DNA of 64,000 nt from SHVZ01 sp044223515 (GTDB taxonomy: Bacteria; Pseudomonadota; Alphaproteobacteria; SHVZ01): positions 37,925-101,924 of the forward strand of contig JBGALV010000004.1 of NCBI GenBank assembly GCA_044223515.1. Reading direction: 5' to 3'. The translations under genes and the position numbers were made by a program. Numbering within the stretch: the first letter of the stretch is position 1; every line of letters begins with the position of its first letter. Below the pieces are notes generated by a model. It searched no databases and was not told the DNA's origin. It saw nothing but the letters and a program-made list of their open reading frames with translations. Below, one piece after another: positions 46,214 to 54,872 of the stretch.

Positions 46214-47502
46214 GCGCGAAAGGCGATCGTCGCCCCGAGGGTCGCGCCTGCGGCGGCGAGGCAACCCGCCGAAATCGCGACGACCGCGAGCGCGAAAATT
46301 CCACGGCCGATGGTCGCGGCGATGGCCGCCTTGCAGATCGTGTTGCTGGCGACGGCAGCCAGGATCGCAGTGGCTGCCGCGGTCTCGCTCAGGGATCCCG
46401 GCACGAGGCGGGCCAGCGAGATCGTGACCGCGTCGACATCCGCGAGGCCGGCGATCACGGCGCCGAGGACGGCGCCGGTTGCGCCATAGCCTTCGCTCGC
46501 GGCCCTCGACAGGACCATGACGGCGCCGAGGATCGCGGCGAAGCTGACTACCGACCAGAAGCTGAACGGATTGCGGAAGCTGGTCGTTGCACCATCCTTC
46601 TTGCGCGACCTGGCTCCGTAGACGGAGATCAGGGCAAAGCCGGCCGAGACCAGCGCCGCCGCCCCGAGGGCAGGACCGATCATCGGCAGCAGGCTCGCCT
46701 GCAGTGTGGCGACGATCGCCGCGACCCGGACGAACGAGATTGCGTTCGCCATCGCGACGCCCGCGGCGAGGAGGCCAGGCGTGCTCTCGCCGGCCTTGGC
46801 GCGCTGCGCATTGGCGGCGGCGACCGCTGTCGAGGAGGCGAGGCCGCCGGCGGCCGCGGCGAGCAGGATGCCGCGGCTCGCGCCCATGTACTTCACTGCG
46901 GCGTAACCCAGGAATGAGACGCAGGCGAGCACGATCGCGATCAGCCAGATCTCGCGCAGGTTGATGCCGCCGAGGGGGCCGATCGCCTCGTCGGGGAGCA
47001 GCGGCAAGGCGACGAAAGTCATCGCCAGCAAGAGGAGCGTCGAGCGCAGCTCGATCCAGGTGATCTTGTCGAGGAGCCCGTGCAGCTCTTCGCGGACCGC
47101 GAGCACGACGGCAGCAGCGACCGCCGCGGCGGCAGCGATGCGGGTGTCGCCGAGCAAGGCGTATGTGCCGAGCGTGAAGGTCAGCATGCCGGCGACCGCA
47201 TTGGTCGCCGAGACGCTCTTGTCGGCACGGTTCTGATCGCGGCTGAAGACGGTGATTACGGCCGCATATGTCGCGAAGGCCAAGCCGAAGACGATCCCGC
47301 CGCCTGCACTCTCCTGGCCGCCCAGCCGGTCGACGAGGGCGCCGACCAGGCCGCCGAGGAATCCCGAGATCGCGAAGGTTCGGATACCGGCGGCGCGGCT
47401 TCCGGAATCGGCCTCGCGTGAACGCCAGCCGCGCTCGAGCCCGATCAGAAGGCCGATGCCGAGTGCCAGCGCCAAGCGCGACACCGTGGTTTCCAGGTCC
47501 AT
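46210..47502 (-). CDS. MgtC-like plus DUF4010 membrane protein
   Basis: The 430-residue protein has about twelve hydrophobic segments. The first 150 residues look like the MgtC/SapB family, beginning with LALALGIGLLIGLERGWRSRE. The remainder matches DUF4010-type proteins, with GLADVDAVTISLARLVPGSL near the end. The molecular role of this combination is not established. The gene converges on the secreted hypothetical upstream and is followed at 41 bases by gcdH in the same direction. Confidence 0.82.
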   Translation of the reverse strand: MDLETTVSRLALALGIGLLIGLERGWRSREADSGSRAAGIRTFAISGFLGGLVGALVDRLGGQESAGGGIVFGLAFATYAAVITVFSRDQNRADKSVSATNAVAGMLTFTLGTYALLGDTRIAAAAAVAAAVVLAVREELHGLLDKITWIELRSTLLLLAMTFVALPLLPDEAIGPLGGINLREIWLIAIVLACVSFLGYAAVKYMGASRGILLAAAAGGLASSTAVAAANAQRAKAGESTPGLLAAGVAMANAISFVRVAAIVATLQASLLPMIGPALGAAALVSAGFALISVYGARSRKKDGATTSFRNPFSFWSVVSFAAILGAVMVLSRAASEGYGATGAVLGAVIAGLADVDAVTISLARLVPGSLSETAAATAILAAVASNTICKAAIAATIGRGIFALAVVAISAGCLAAAGATLGATIAFRA

Positions 47503-47542
47503 GGCGGCAATAACGCCGTCAGGGCCACGCCGTTGCCGGCGC

Positions 47543-48751
47543 TCAAGCGCCGGTGAAGGCCTGGATGCCGGTCTGGGCGCGGCCGAGGATCAACGCATGG
47601 ATGTCGTGCGTACCTTCGTAGGTGTTCACGGCTTCCAGGTTCATGACGTGGCGGATCACGTGGAACTCGTCGTGGACGCCGTTACCGCCATGCATGTCCC
47701 GGGCGGTGCGCGCGATGTCGAGCGCCTTGCCGCACGAATTGCGCTTGATCAGCGAGATCAGCTCCGGCGCGGCCCGGTTCTCGTCCTTGAGCTGGCCGGC
47801 GCGCAGGCATGCCTGAAGGCCGATCGAGATCTCGGTCTGCATGTCGGCAAGCTTCTTCTGGATCAGCTGGTTGGCGGCGAGGGGCCGGCCGAACTGCTTG
47901 CGCTCCAGCGTATAGGTACGGGCTGCGTGCCAGCAGAACTCGGCGGCGCCGAGCGCCCCCCAGGCGATGCCGTAGCGGGCGTTGTTGAGGCAGCCGAAGG
48001 GGCCCTTGAGGCCGGAGACGTTCGGCAGCAGGTTCGCCTCGGGTACCGGCACGTTGTCCATCACGATCTCGCCGGTGATCGAGGCGCGGAGCGAGAACTT
48101 ACCCTCGATCTTCGGGGTCGAGAGCCCCTTCATGCCACGTTCGAGGATGAAGCCGCGAATCACGTCGTCCTCGGTCTTCGCCCAGACCACCATCACGTCC
48201 GCGATCGGCGAGTTGGTGATCCACATCTTGGCGCCGGTCAGCAGGTAGCCGTCGGACGTCTTCTTTGCCCGTGTCTTCATGCTGCCGGGATCGGAGCCGT
48301 GATCGGGTTCGGTCAGGCCGAAGCAGCCGACCCACTCGCCGGTCGCCAGCTTCGGCAAGTACTTCTGGCGCTGAGCCTCGTTGCCGTAGGCGTGGATCGG
48401 ATGCATCACCAGGCTCGACTGAACGCTCATGGTCGAGCGGTAGCCTGAATCGACACGCTCGACCTCGCGCGCGATCAGGCCGTAGGAGACGTAGTTCACC
48501 CCCGCGCAGCCATAGCCCTCGATGGTCGATCCCAGGAAACCCAGCGCGCCCATCTCGTTCAGGATCGAGCGGTCGAACTTCTCGTGCCGGTTCGCCTCCA
48601 GCACGCGCGGCATCAGCTTCTCCTGGCAGTAGTCGCGCGCGGAGTCGCGGATCAGGCGCTCGTCCTCGGTCAGCTGCTCGTCGAGTAAGAACGGGTCGGC
48701 CCATTCGAAGCTGGCTTTGCTCGAGGGCGTCTTGGCGCGGAGCGCGGTCAT
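47543..48751 (-). CDS. gcdH: glutaryl-CoA dehydrogenase (acyl-CoA dehydrogenase family)
   Basis: Start MTALRAKTPSSKASFEWADP (402 residues) follows a GGGAGC ribosome-binding site; the open frame continues upstream without a better start. Family motifs are present: GCFGLTEPDHGSDPGSM, WITNSPIADVMVVWAKTE and KQFGRPLAANQLIQKKLADM, and the catalytic Glu lies in NTYEGTHDIHALILGRA. The YEGTHDIH signature is typical of glutaryl-CoA dehydrogenase, which oxidises and decarboxylates glutaryl-CoA to crotonyl-CoA in lysine and tryptophan degradation, passing electrons through ETF. Confidence 0.9.
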   Translation of the reverse strand: MTALRAKTPSSKASFEWADPFLLDEQLTEDERLIRDSARDYCQEKLMPRVLEANRHEKFDRSILNEMGALGFLGSTIEGYGCAGVNYVSYGLIAREVERVDSGYRSTMSVQSSLVMHPIHAYGNEAQRQKYLPKLATGEWVGCFGLTEPDHGSDPGSMKTRAKKTSDGYLLTGAKMWITNSPIADVMVVWAKTEDDVIRGFILERGMKGLSTPKIEGKFSLRASITGEIVMDNVPVPEANLLPNVSGLKGPFGCLNNARYGIAWGALGAAEFCWHAARTYTLERKQFGRPLAANQLIQKKLADMQTEISIGLQACLRAGQLKDENRAAPELISLIKRNSCGKALDIARTARDMHGGNGVHDEFHVIRHVMNLEAVNTYEGTHDIHALILGRAQTGIQAFTGA

Positions 48752-48847
48752 GGGAAGCTCCCTTGTCTTCGGAACGTCACCCTTTATAGGCTGGTCCTTG
48801 ACGTAGCTCAAAGGTCGGGGGGCTCCAGGGCCCGGGAAAGCGCCGCG

Positions 48848-49060
48848 ATGGCTCATCGGGAAGTGCTGTTCGAGTTCTCGCGCGTCGGCGCCTACGTGAA
48901 GGTGGTTGCGGTCGACGCCGTTACCGGCACCGAAGTCTCGATCGTCGGCCCAGCGAGCGCCCCGGAAGCCGCGTTGAAGCAGCAGGCCGTTAATCGCCTG
49001 CTCTTCGTGCTCAAGCGCAAGGCCGAAGGGAAGGGGCCGCGCTCCGGCCTCGACGTCTGA
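48848..49060 (+). CDS. small conserved hypothetical protein (DUF6898-like)
   Basis: The 70-residue protein reads FEFSRVGAYVKVVAVDAVTG and TEVSIVGPASAPEAALKQQA, a pattern I associate with a small family conserved in alphaproteobacteria (DUF6898), although I cannot verify the accession here. It is soluble, with no signal peptide, and has a beta-rich first half followed by one helix. It is divergent from gcdH by about 96 bases and precedes the LIV operon by 135 bases. Function is unknown. Confidence 0.65.
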   Translation: MAHREVLFEFSRVGAYVKVVAVDAVTGTEVSIVGPASAPEAALKQQAVNRLLFVLKRKAEGKGPRSGLDV

Positions 49061-49195
49061 GCGCCGTCACTTCGCTCTTGCTACGTCCGTTTGTTCGGCG
49101 ATAGGTTCCGCTACGCGGAACGGCTGAGCGGCTACAACCGGCCGGCGCGAACAGGTGACGGACCGGATTTACGGTCCCGGGGGGGCTCGAAGGCG

Positions 49196-50110
49196 TTGGA
49201 GTACTTTCTCCAGCAGCTGATCAACGGTTTGACGCTGGGTGCGATCTACGGACTGATCGCCATCGGCTACACCATGGTCTACGGCATCGTCGGCATGATC
49301 AACTTCGCCCATGGCGAGGTCTACATGATCGGCGCCTTCATCTCGATCATCACCTTCATCGTGCTCGGCCTCGGCGGCATCACCTTCATCCCGCTGGCGC
49401 TGATGGTCGTGCTGCTCTCGGCGATGGTGTTCACCGCGGCCTATGGCTGGGCGGTCGAGCGCATTGCCTATAGGCCGCTCAGAGGATCGTTCCGCCTGGC
49501 GCCGCTGATCTCGGCGATCGGCATGTCGCTGTTCCTGCAGAACTACGTGCAGCTGGTCCAGGGCGCGCGGGTCAAGCCGATGCAGCCGGTGATCACCGGC
49601 GGTTTCGAGTTCTTCCAGGGCGGCACCTTCACGGTCCGGCTCAGCTACATCCAGATCATCATCGTCGTCCTGACCGTCGTGCTGATGACCGGCTTCACGC
49701 TGCTCATCCAGCGCACCCCCCTCGGTCGTGCCCAGCGCGCCTGCGAGCAGGACATGGGCATGGCGGCGCTGCTCGGCATCGACGTCAACCGCACCATCTC
49801 GCTGACCTTCGTCGTCGGCGCGATGCTGGCGGCGGTCGCCGGCATGATGGTGACGCTCTACTACGGCGTCATCGACTTCTTCATCGGCTTCCTCGCCGGC
49901 GTGAAGGCGTTCACCGCCGCGGTGCTCGGCGGCATCGGTTCGCTTCCAGGCGCCATGCTCGGCGGCATCCTGATCGGCCTGATCGAGGCGTTCTGGTCGG
50001 GCTATTTCAGCGTCGAGTACAAGGATGTCGCGGTGTTCGTGATTCTGGTGCTGACGCTGATCTTCAAGCCGACCGGATTGCTCGGCAAGCCGGACATAGA
50101 GAAGGTCTGA
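49196..50110 (+). CDS. livH: branched-chain amino acid ABC permease LivH
   Basis: I take the TTG at 49196 as start (304 residues, MEYFLQQLINGLTLGAIYGL) because homologous LivH proteins begin at this helix; a longer frame would add 35 unlikely residues. The protein has about eight helices, with GYTMVYGIVGMINFAHGEVYM and a late AVLGGIGSLPGAMLGGILIG, both hallmarks of LivH. It is the first gene of the LIV operon, and its stop overlaps livM by one base. Confidence 0.9.
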   Translation: MEYFLQQLINGLTLGAIYGLIAIGYTMVYGIVGMINFAHGEVYMIGAFISIITFIVLGLGGITFIPLALMVVLLSAMVFTAAYGWAVERIAYRPLRGSFRLAPLISAIGMSLFLQNYVQLVQGARVKPMQPVITGGFEFFQGGTFTVRLSYIQIIIVVLTVVLMTGFTLLIQRTPLGRAQRACEQDMGMAALLGIDVNRTISLTFVVGAMLAAVAGMMVTLYYGVIDFFIGFLAGVKAFTAAVLGGIGSLPGAMLGGILIGLIEAFWSGYFSVEYKDVAVFVILVLTLIFKPTGLLGKPDIEKV

Positions 50111-51531
50111 TGGACGTCCGCGCCCTTCTCAAGGACGCCGGGCTCGCGGCCTTTGTCGCCTTCATGCTGGCCCTGCCGATGGTGGGCTTCCAGACCGTCG
50201 ACGTCTCCGGCGGGCACGGCATCACCGTCAATACGCGCTTCGGCGACGTCGCGATCACGGTCGCGCTCGTGTTCATCGGCCGTATCGCGCTGGGCCTGCT
50301 CGAACTTCCGTCCCTGCGCCTGCCGATCCTGATAGTCGCGGCGGCGCTTGCGATCGGACTCTCCTTCGCCGCGACCGGCTCCCCCGTCATCGCCAACCTG
50401 ACCCTCATCGCTGCGGCGGTCATCGCGGTCCGCGCGGCCTGGCTCTATTTCGGCCTGTCGCAGGTCGTCCAGAAGGACGAGGGCAACCGGCTGGGCGATG
50501 CCGCCGCCTTCATCGGCCGCTGGTTCGGACCCGTATTCGTCGTCTTCGCCATCGTCTTCCCGTTCCTGCCGACGACGTCACGTTATCTGCTCGACCTCGG
50601 CATCCTGGTGCTGACCTACGTGATGCTGGGATGGGGCCTCAACGTCGTCGTCGGCCTCGCCGGGCTGCTCGATCTCGGCTACGTCGCCTTCTACGCGGTT
50701 GGCGCCTATTCCTACGCGATCATCGCGCAGGAGTTCGGCTGGTCGTTCTGGGCCTGCCTGCCGCTCGCCGGGCTCTTCGCCGCCTTTTTCGGCGTGATCC
50801 TCGGATTCCCGGTGCTGCGTCTTCGCGGCGACTACCTTGCGATCGTCACGCTGGGCTTCGGCGAGATCATCCGCATCGTTCTGCTCAACTGGGCGTCGTT
50901 CTCGGGCGGCCCCAACGGCATCAGCAGCATTCCCAGGCCATCGTTCTTCGGCATGCCGTTCAGCAACAATCCGCCGGAAGGGACGACATCCTTCCATCAG
51001 TTCTTCAACATCGACTTCTCGCCAGAGCACCGGATCGTCTTCCTCTACTACCTGATCCTGGGCCTGGCGCTGATCACCAACGCCTTCACGCTCCGCATCC
51101 GGAAGCTGCCGATAGGGCGCGCCTGGGAAGCGTTGCGGGAGGACGAGATCGCCTGCCGGGCGCTTGGCATCAATCCGACCAACACCAAGCTCACGGCCTT
51201 TTCCATCGGCGCGATGTTCGCCGGTTTCGCCGGCGCGTTCTTCGCCACCCGCCAGGGCTTCATCAGCCCGGAGAGCTTCAGCTTCATCGAATCCGCGGTG
51301 ATCCTCGCGATCGTCGTGCTCGGCGGCATGGGTAGCCAGATCGGCGTGGTCCTGGCGGCGGTGCTGCTGATAGGCATTCCCGAGTTCTTCAGAGAACTCG
51401 CGCAGTTCCGCATGCTCGCTTTCGGCGCGGCGATGGTCGGTATCATGATCTGGCGCCCGCGCGGATTGCTGGCGCATCGCGAGCCGTCGATCCGCCTGGG
51501 CGAAGGGGCGAAGGCGGGCGCCGATGACTAG
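50110..51531 (+). CDS. livM: branched-chain amino acid ABC permease LivM
   Basis: The 473-residue permease has an N-terminal extension of about 150 residues with four additional hydrophobic segments, and a LivM core with LNVVVGLAGLLDLGYVAFYA and AWEALREDEIACRALGINPT. It pairs with LivH to form the channel. It overlaps the following livG by 8 bases. The reading frame is complete and well conserved, in contrast to the ATPase genes that follow. Confidence 0.92.
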   Translation: MDVRALLKDAGLAAFVAFMLALPMVGFQTVDVSGGHGITVNTRFGDVAITVALVFIGRIALGLLELPSLRLPILIVAAALAIGLSFAATGSPVIANLTLIAAAVIAVRAAWLYFGLSQVVQKDEGNRLGDAAAFIGRWFGPVFVVFAIVFPFLPTTSRYLLDLGILVLTYVMLGWGLNVVVGLAGLLDLGYVAFYAVGAYSYAIIAQEFGWSFWACLPLAGLFAAFFGVILGFPVLRLRGDYLAIVTLGFGEIIRIVLLNWASFSGGPNGISSIPRPSFFGMPFSNNPPEGTTSFHQFFNIDFSPEHRIVFLYYLILGLALITNAFTLRIRKLPIGRAWEALREDEIACRALGINPTNTKLTAFSIGAMFAGFAGAFFATRQGFISPESFSFIESAVILAIVVLGGMGSQIGVVLAAVLLIGIPEFFRELAQFRMLAFGAAMVGIMIWRPRGLLAHREPSIRLGEGAKAGADD

Positions 51532-52310
51532 GACGCCGCTGCTCACGGTCGACCACCTGACGATGCGCTTCGGCGGTCTCGTCGCCATCAACGATGTCTC
51601 CTTTACCGCCTACGACCGCGAGATCACCGCGATCATCGGGCCGAACGGCGCCGGCAAGACGACCGTGTTCAATTGCCTGACCGGCTTCTACAACGCTCCG
51701 GTCGGGCGTCTCAGGCTGACCGGCGGCCGCGGCGAGTTCCTGCTGGAACGCATGGACGGTTTCCGCATCTCGCAGAAGGCCGGCGTCGCCCGTACCTTCC
51801 AGAACATCCGCTTGTTCCCGCAGATGACTGTGCTGGAGAACCTGATCGTCGCCCAGCACAACGCGCTGATGAAGGCGTCGGGATTCACCGCCGCCGGGCT
51901 GCTCGGGCTGAAGAGCTATCGCGATGCAGGCGCGGGCTCGATCTCTGGGGTCTTGGCTCGACCGGCTCGGTCTCACCGCGCAGGCGGATTGGGAGGCCGG
52001 TAATCTGCCGTATGGCTCGCAACGTCGTCTCGAGATCGCGCGCGCCATGTGCACGAAGCCGGTTCTCCTGTGCCTCGACGAGCCGCCGCCGGTCTCAACC
52101 CGCGCGTGAGTCGGCGAGCTGCGAAAACTTCTGACCGAGATCCGCGACCGGCACGGCATCGGCATCCTGCTGATCGAGCATGGATGATGAGCGTGGTCAT
52201 GGGCATCTCCGACCACATCGTGGTGCTCGACTACGGCCGCATGATCGCCGACGGCACGCCGGCAGAGGTCGTGCCGATCCTGCCGACGAATCCGGAAAAC
52301 ATCTCGGTGA
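51524..52310 (+). pseudogene. livG: livG, ATP-binding subunit, broken by frameshifts
   Basis: The first frame (51524-51915) is a good LivG N-terminus with Walker A GPNGAGKTT and VARTFQNIRLFPQMTVLENL. The continuation is found in other frames: WLDRLGLTAQADWEAGNLPY and GSQRRLEIARAMCTKPVLLC, Walker B LDEP, then RKLLTEIRDRHGIGILLIEH and a final GEDETE. At least three shifts are needed to join them, around 51915-51950, 52085-52120 and 52185, plus a disturbed tail. As written the gene cannot make a full ATPase. This could be real decay or local sequencing error. Confidence 0.8.
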
Positions 52311-52387
52311 GGACGAGACCGAGGTTTCCGTCCGAGATCGCCGTCGATCTTCGGCAGGAAGGTCGGATCTGATGCTCGGAGGAAGGC

Positions 52388-52546
52388 ATGACCGTCTTCC
52401 TGGTCGAGCAGAACGCCTTCCATGCGCTGTCGCTCGCGCATCGCGGGTATGTGCTGGCCAACGGCCGTGTCGTCCTGCAGGGCACCGGCAAGGAGCTGCT
52501 GGCCAACCGCGAGGTCCGTGCCGCCTATCTCGAGGGCGGGCACTGA
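52388..52546 (+). pseudogene. livF: livF remnant: only the C-terminal 52 codons remain
   Basis: MTVFLVEQNAFHALSLAHRG, followed by YVLANGRVVLQGTGKELLAN and AAYLEGGH and then a stop, is the C-terminus of LivF, including the VEQN motif typical of this subunit. Walker A, the Q-loop, the signature and Walker B, about 180 codons, are missing between the livG end and this point. The next gene starts 2 bases after the stop, so the operon order livG-livF-DUF6867-livK is kept. Confidence 0.75.
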
Positions 52547-52547
52547 G

Positions 52548-52889
52548 ATGAGTGACATTCTCGGCACCGGCCTCGGCTTGTTCGTTCTGGTCACGCTGGT
52601 GATGTTCGGCTGGGCCGCCTGGCAGACCGGTCAGGCGATCGCTCATACTTGGCGGCCCTACTGGCATACGATCGTCTACGGCTTGATGCTGGCCGCTGCC
52701 GACCGCCTGTTGCTGGTGCTTCTGTTCGGCGGCAAGCTTTTCGCCGTCCTGCCCTATCTGGTCGCGGCGGTCGTACTGATCGCCCTCGGCGGCCTCGCCT
52801 TCCGCCTGACCCAGGTGCGGAAAATGGTCGGGCAATATCCCTGGATCTATGAGCGCGACGGCCTGCTCGGCTGGCGCGAGCGGCAATAG
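52548..52889 (+). CDS. DUF6867-like small membrane protein of the LIV operon
   Basis: This is a 113-residue protein with three hydrophobic segments (FVLVTLVMFGWAAWQTG, TIVYGLMLAAADRLLLVLLF and VAAVVLIALGGLAF) and a conserved C-terminal YPWIYERDGLLGWRERQ. I recognise this small membrane protein as a frequent passenger between livF and livK in Rhodospirillales (DUF6867). The start is the ATG two bases after the livF remnant's stop. Its role in branched-chain amino acid import is unknown. Confidence 0.75.
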   Translation: MSDILGTGLGLFVLVTLVMFGWAAWQTGQAIAHTWRPYWHTIVYGLMLAAADRLLLVLLFGGKLFAVLPYLVAAVVLIALGGLAFRLTQVRKMVGQYPWIYERDGLLGWRERQ

Positions 52890-52971
52890 CGACCGCTCTA
52901 GCAAGGCCTTGGGCCTTGGGGTAGCATTTCACCATCGCCGTCCGCATTCCGCGGTCGGGAACTCAAGTCTA

Positions 52972-52994
52972 CCCGCTTCGATGCGGGCTTTTTT
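52972..52994 (+). terminator. intrinsic terminator or attenuator just upstream of livK
   Basis: CCCGC, loop TTCGAT, GCGGG followed by a run of six T residues forms a rho-independent terminator that ends only 24 bases before the livK ATG. There is no room for a separate promoter after it, so it probably acts as an attenuator, or it partly stops transcription from the upstream LIV genes or from a promoter in 52890-52970. Confidence 0.7.
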
Positions 52995-53017
52995 CAACGA
53001 CAGGGAGCCGAACCAAC

Positions 53018-54133
53018 ATGCGTAAATTGACGACCTCGCTCCTCGCTGCTGTCGCCGTCGCGGCTTTTGCCGCGGTTCCGGCTTCGGCGCAGGACATCGG
53101 TGTCGCGACCGCGGGTCCGATCACCGGCCAGTATGCGGCCTTCGGCGAGCAGATGAAGCGCGGCGCCGAGATGGCCGTCGCCGACATCAACGCCAAGGGT
53201 GGCGTGCTCGGCAAGAAGCTGAAGCTCGAAGTCGGTGACGATGCCTGCGATCCGAAGCAGGCGGTCGCCGTCGCCAACCAGATGGCCGGCAAGAAGATCG
53301 TCTTCATGGCAGGTCACTTCTGCTCGTCGTCGTCGATCCCGGCATCCGCGATCTACAACGAGAGCGGCATCCTGCAGATGACGCCGGCCTCGACCAACCC
53401 GGCGCTGACCGAGGAAGCCACCGCGAAGAAGTGGAACAATGTGTTCCGCACCTGCGGCCGCGACGATGCCCAGGGCCTGGTTGCCGGCAAGTTCCTGGCG
53501 ACCCAGTACAAGGGCAAGAAGGTCGCGATCATCCACGACAAGTCGGCCTACGGTAAGGGCCTCGCTGACGAGACTAAGAAGGCGATGAACGCCGCCGGTC
53601 TCACCGAGGTGATGTACGAAGCCATCACCCAGGGCGACAAGGACTTCACCGCGCTCGTCTCGAAGATGAAGGCCGCTGGCGTCGACGCCATGTATCTCGG
53701 CGGCTACCACACCGAAGCCGGCCTGCTCGTCCGTCAGTCGCGTGAGCAGGGCCTGAATGCGTTGCTCGTCTCGGGCGACGCGCTGGTCACCGACGAGTTC
53801 TGGAAGATCACCGGCCCGGCCGGCCAGGGCACGCTGATGACCTTCGCTCCGGATCCGCGGAAGCTGAAGACCGCCGAGGACGTGGTCAAGAAGTTCAAGG
53901 CCTCGAACTACGATCCGGAGGGCTACACCCTCTACACCTACGCCGCCTTCCAGGCGTGGGCCGCTGCCGTCGCGAAGGCCGGCTCGACCGACGTCGCGAA
54001 GGTCTCCGCCGCCCTCAAGGGCATGAGCGTCGATACGGTGCTGGGCAAGCTCGCCTGGGACGCCAAGGGCGACGTCAAGGAAGCCGCCTACGTCTGGTAC
54101 GTCTTCAAGGACGGCAAGTACTCCGAGATGTAA
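53018..54133 (+). CDS. livK: branched-chain amino acid ABC transporter binding protein LivK
   Basis: The 371-residue receptor has a signal peptide ending in VPASAQ and a mature chain opening IGVATAGPITGQYAAFGEQM. It also has ADINAKGGVLGKKLKLEVGD and CDPKQAVAVANQMAGKKIVF, the standard LivK/LivJ framework with its conserved cysteine pair. It collects leucine, isoleucine, valine or related amino acids for LivHMGF. It is intact even though livG and livF upstream are not. A strong terminator follows 24 bases after the stop. Confidence 0.93.
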   Translation: MRKLTTSLLAAVAVAAFAAVPASAQDIGVATAGPITGQYAAFGEQMKRGAEMAVADINAKGGVLGKKLKLEVGDDACDPKQAVAVANQMAGKKIVFMAGHFCSSSSIPASAIYNESGILQMTPASTNPALTEEATAKKWNNVFRTCGRDDAQGLVAGKFLATQYKGKKVAIIHDKSAYGKGLADETKKAMNAAGLTEVMYEAITQGDKDFTALVSKMKAAGVDAMYLGGYHTEAGLLVRQSREQGLNALLVSGDALVTDEFWKITGPAGQGTLMTFAPDPRKLKTAEDVVKKFKASNYDPEGYTLYTYAAFQAWAAAVAKAGSTDVAKVSAALKGMSVDTVLGKLAWDAKGDVKEAAYVWYVFKDGKYSEM

Positions 54134-54157
54134 TCCCGCTAGGGATTTCTCGAAGGG

Positions 54158-54189
54158 ACGGCCCGGCATTCGCCGGGCCGTTTCTTTTT
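54158..54189 (+). terminator. rho-independent terminator after livK
   Basis: ACGGCCCGGC, loop ATTC, GCCGGGCCGT is a 10-base perfect stem followed by TTTCTTTTT. It lies between the convergent livK and mucR genes and could end transcription of both, since the left flank is also A/T-containing. It is the strongest terminator I can see in the window. Confidence 0.85.
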
Positions 54190-54193
54190 GGGG

Positions 54194-54619
54194 CTAGCGG
54201 TGGCGCCTGCCGCGGCCGAGCCCGATCTTCTTGGCGAAGTCGGAGCGCTGGGCGGCGTAGTTGGGGGCGACCATCGGGTAGTCGGCCGGCAACCCCCATT
54301 TGGCGCGATATTCCTCAGGGCTGAGGCCGTAGGTCGTGCGCAGGTGGCGCTTCAGCATCTTCAGCTTCTTGCCGTCCTCTAGGCAGACGATGTGATCGGG
54401 CATCACCGACCGCCGGATCGCGACGGCAGGCTTCGTCTCGGCTGCGATGGCTGTCCCGCCGGCGTTGAGGCCGGCGAAAGAGGCGTAGACGGTATCGATG
54501 ATGCGGGGCACGTCGACTGCGACGAGGCGGTTTTGCGCGAGGTAGGCGGATACCACGTCGGTGGTCATCCGCAACAATTCGTCGTGGGGGACCTTCCGGG
54601 GCTCCGTACTTTCGGACAT
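54194..54619 (-). CDS. mucR: Ros/MucR-family transcriptional regulator with altered zinc-finger ligands
   Basis: Start MSESTEPRKVPHDELLRMTT gives 141 residues, the usual MucR length; the open frame upstream has no better start. The DNA-binding region contains DHIVCLEDGKKLKMLKRHLR, then TYGLSPEEYRAKWGLP and YPMVAPNYAAQRSDFAKKIG. In Ros the corresponding sequence has CLEC and two histidines. Here the second Cys is Asp and the second His is absent. Such proteins regulate exopolysaccharide, motility and cell-cycle genes by binding AT-rich sites and repressing their own promoter. The gene ends 4 bases from the livK terminator. Confidence 0.88.
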   Translation of the reverse strand: MSESTEPRKVPHDELLRMTTDVVSAYLAQNRLVAVDVPRIIDTVYASFAGLNAGGTAIAAETKPAVAIRRSVMPDHIVCLEDGKKLKMLKRHLRTTYGLSPEEYRAKWGLPADYPMVAPNYAAQRSDFAKKIGLGRGRRHR

Positions 54620-54872
54620 GAGTTGAAACCCTTGATGTTCGGCACTCCCCAGGATTGTCTTTGCACGAGCCAAATCAAGTGTCAATTCTCCTATAAGACA
54701 ACGGTCTGTTTAGTTTGATCATGTCTTTGGCTACTTGGGACGAGGCACTTTCAGGACTGCATTCGAACACAGCAACCGGCCCCGCGTCCCGCCAATAGCT
54801 TGTGTCGAATTGTCCGCGAACCCGGACATATGGTAGAGTTCCGGCGGGCTTCCCTCCACTTCCCGCGACGAA
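54620..54872. promoter_or_regulatory. AT-richer divergent control region between mucR and rpiB
   Basis: These 253 bases between the divergent mucR and rpiB starts are the longest intergenic stretch outside the disturbed region and noticeably richer in A and T than the coding sequence. On the minus strand TTGACA (54685-54680) is a good -35 element for mucR, with only a weak -10. On the plus strand TTGTCC and TAGAGT, 18 bases apart near 54810-54840, could serve rpiB. Ros/MucR proteins commonly repress their own gene through such AT-rich tracts. Confidence 0.4.
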
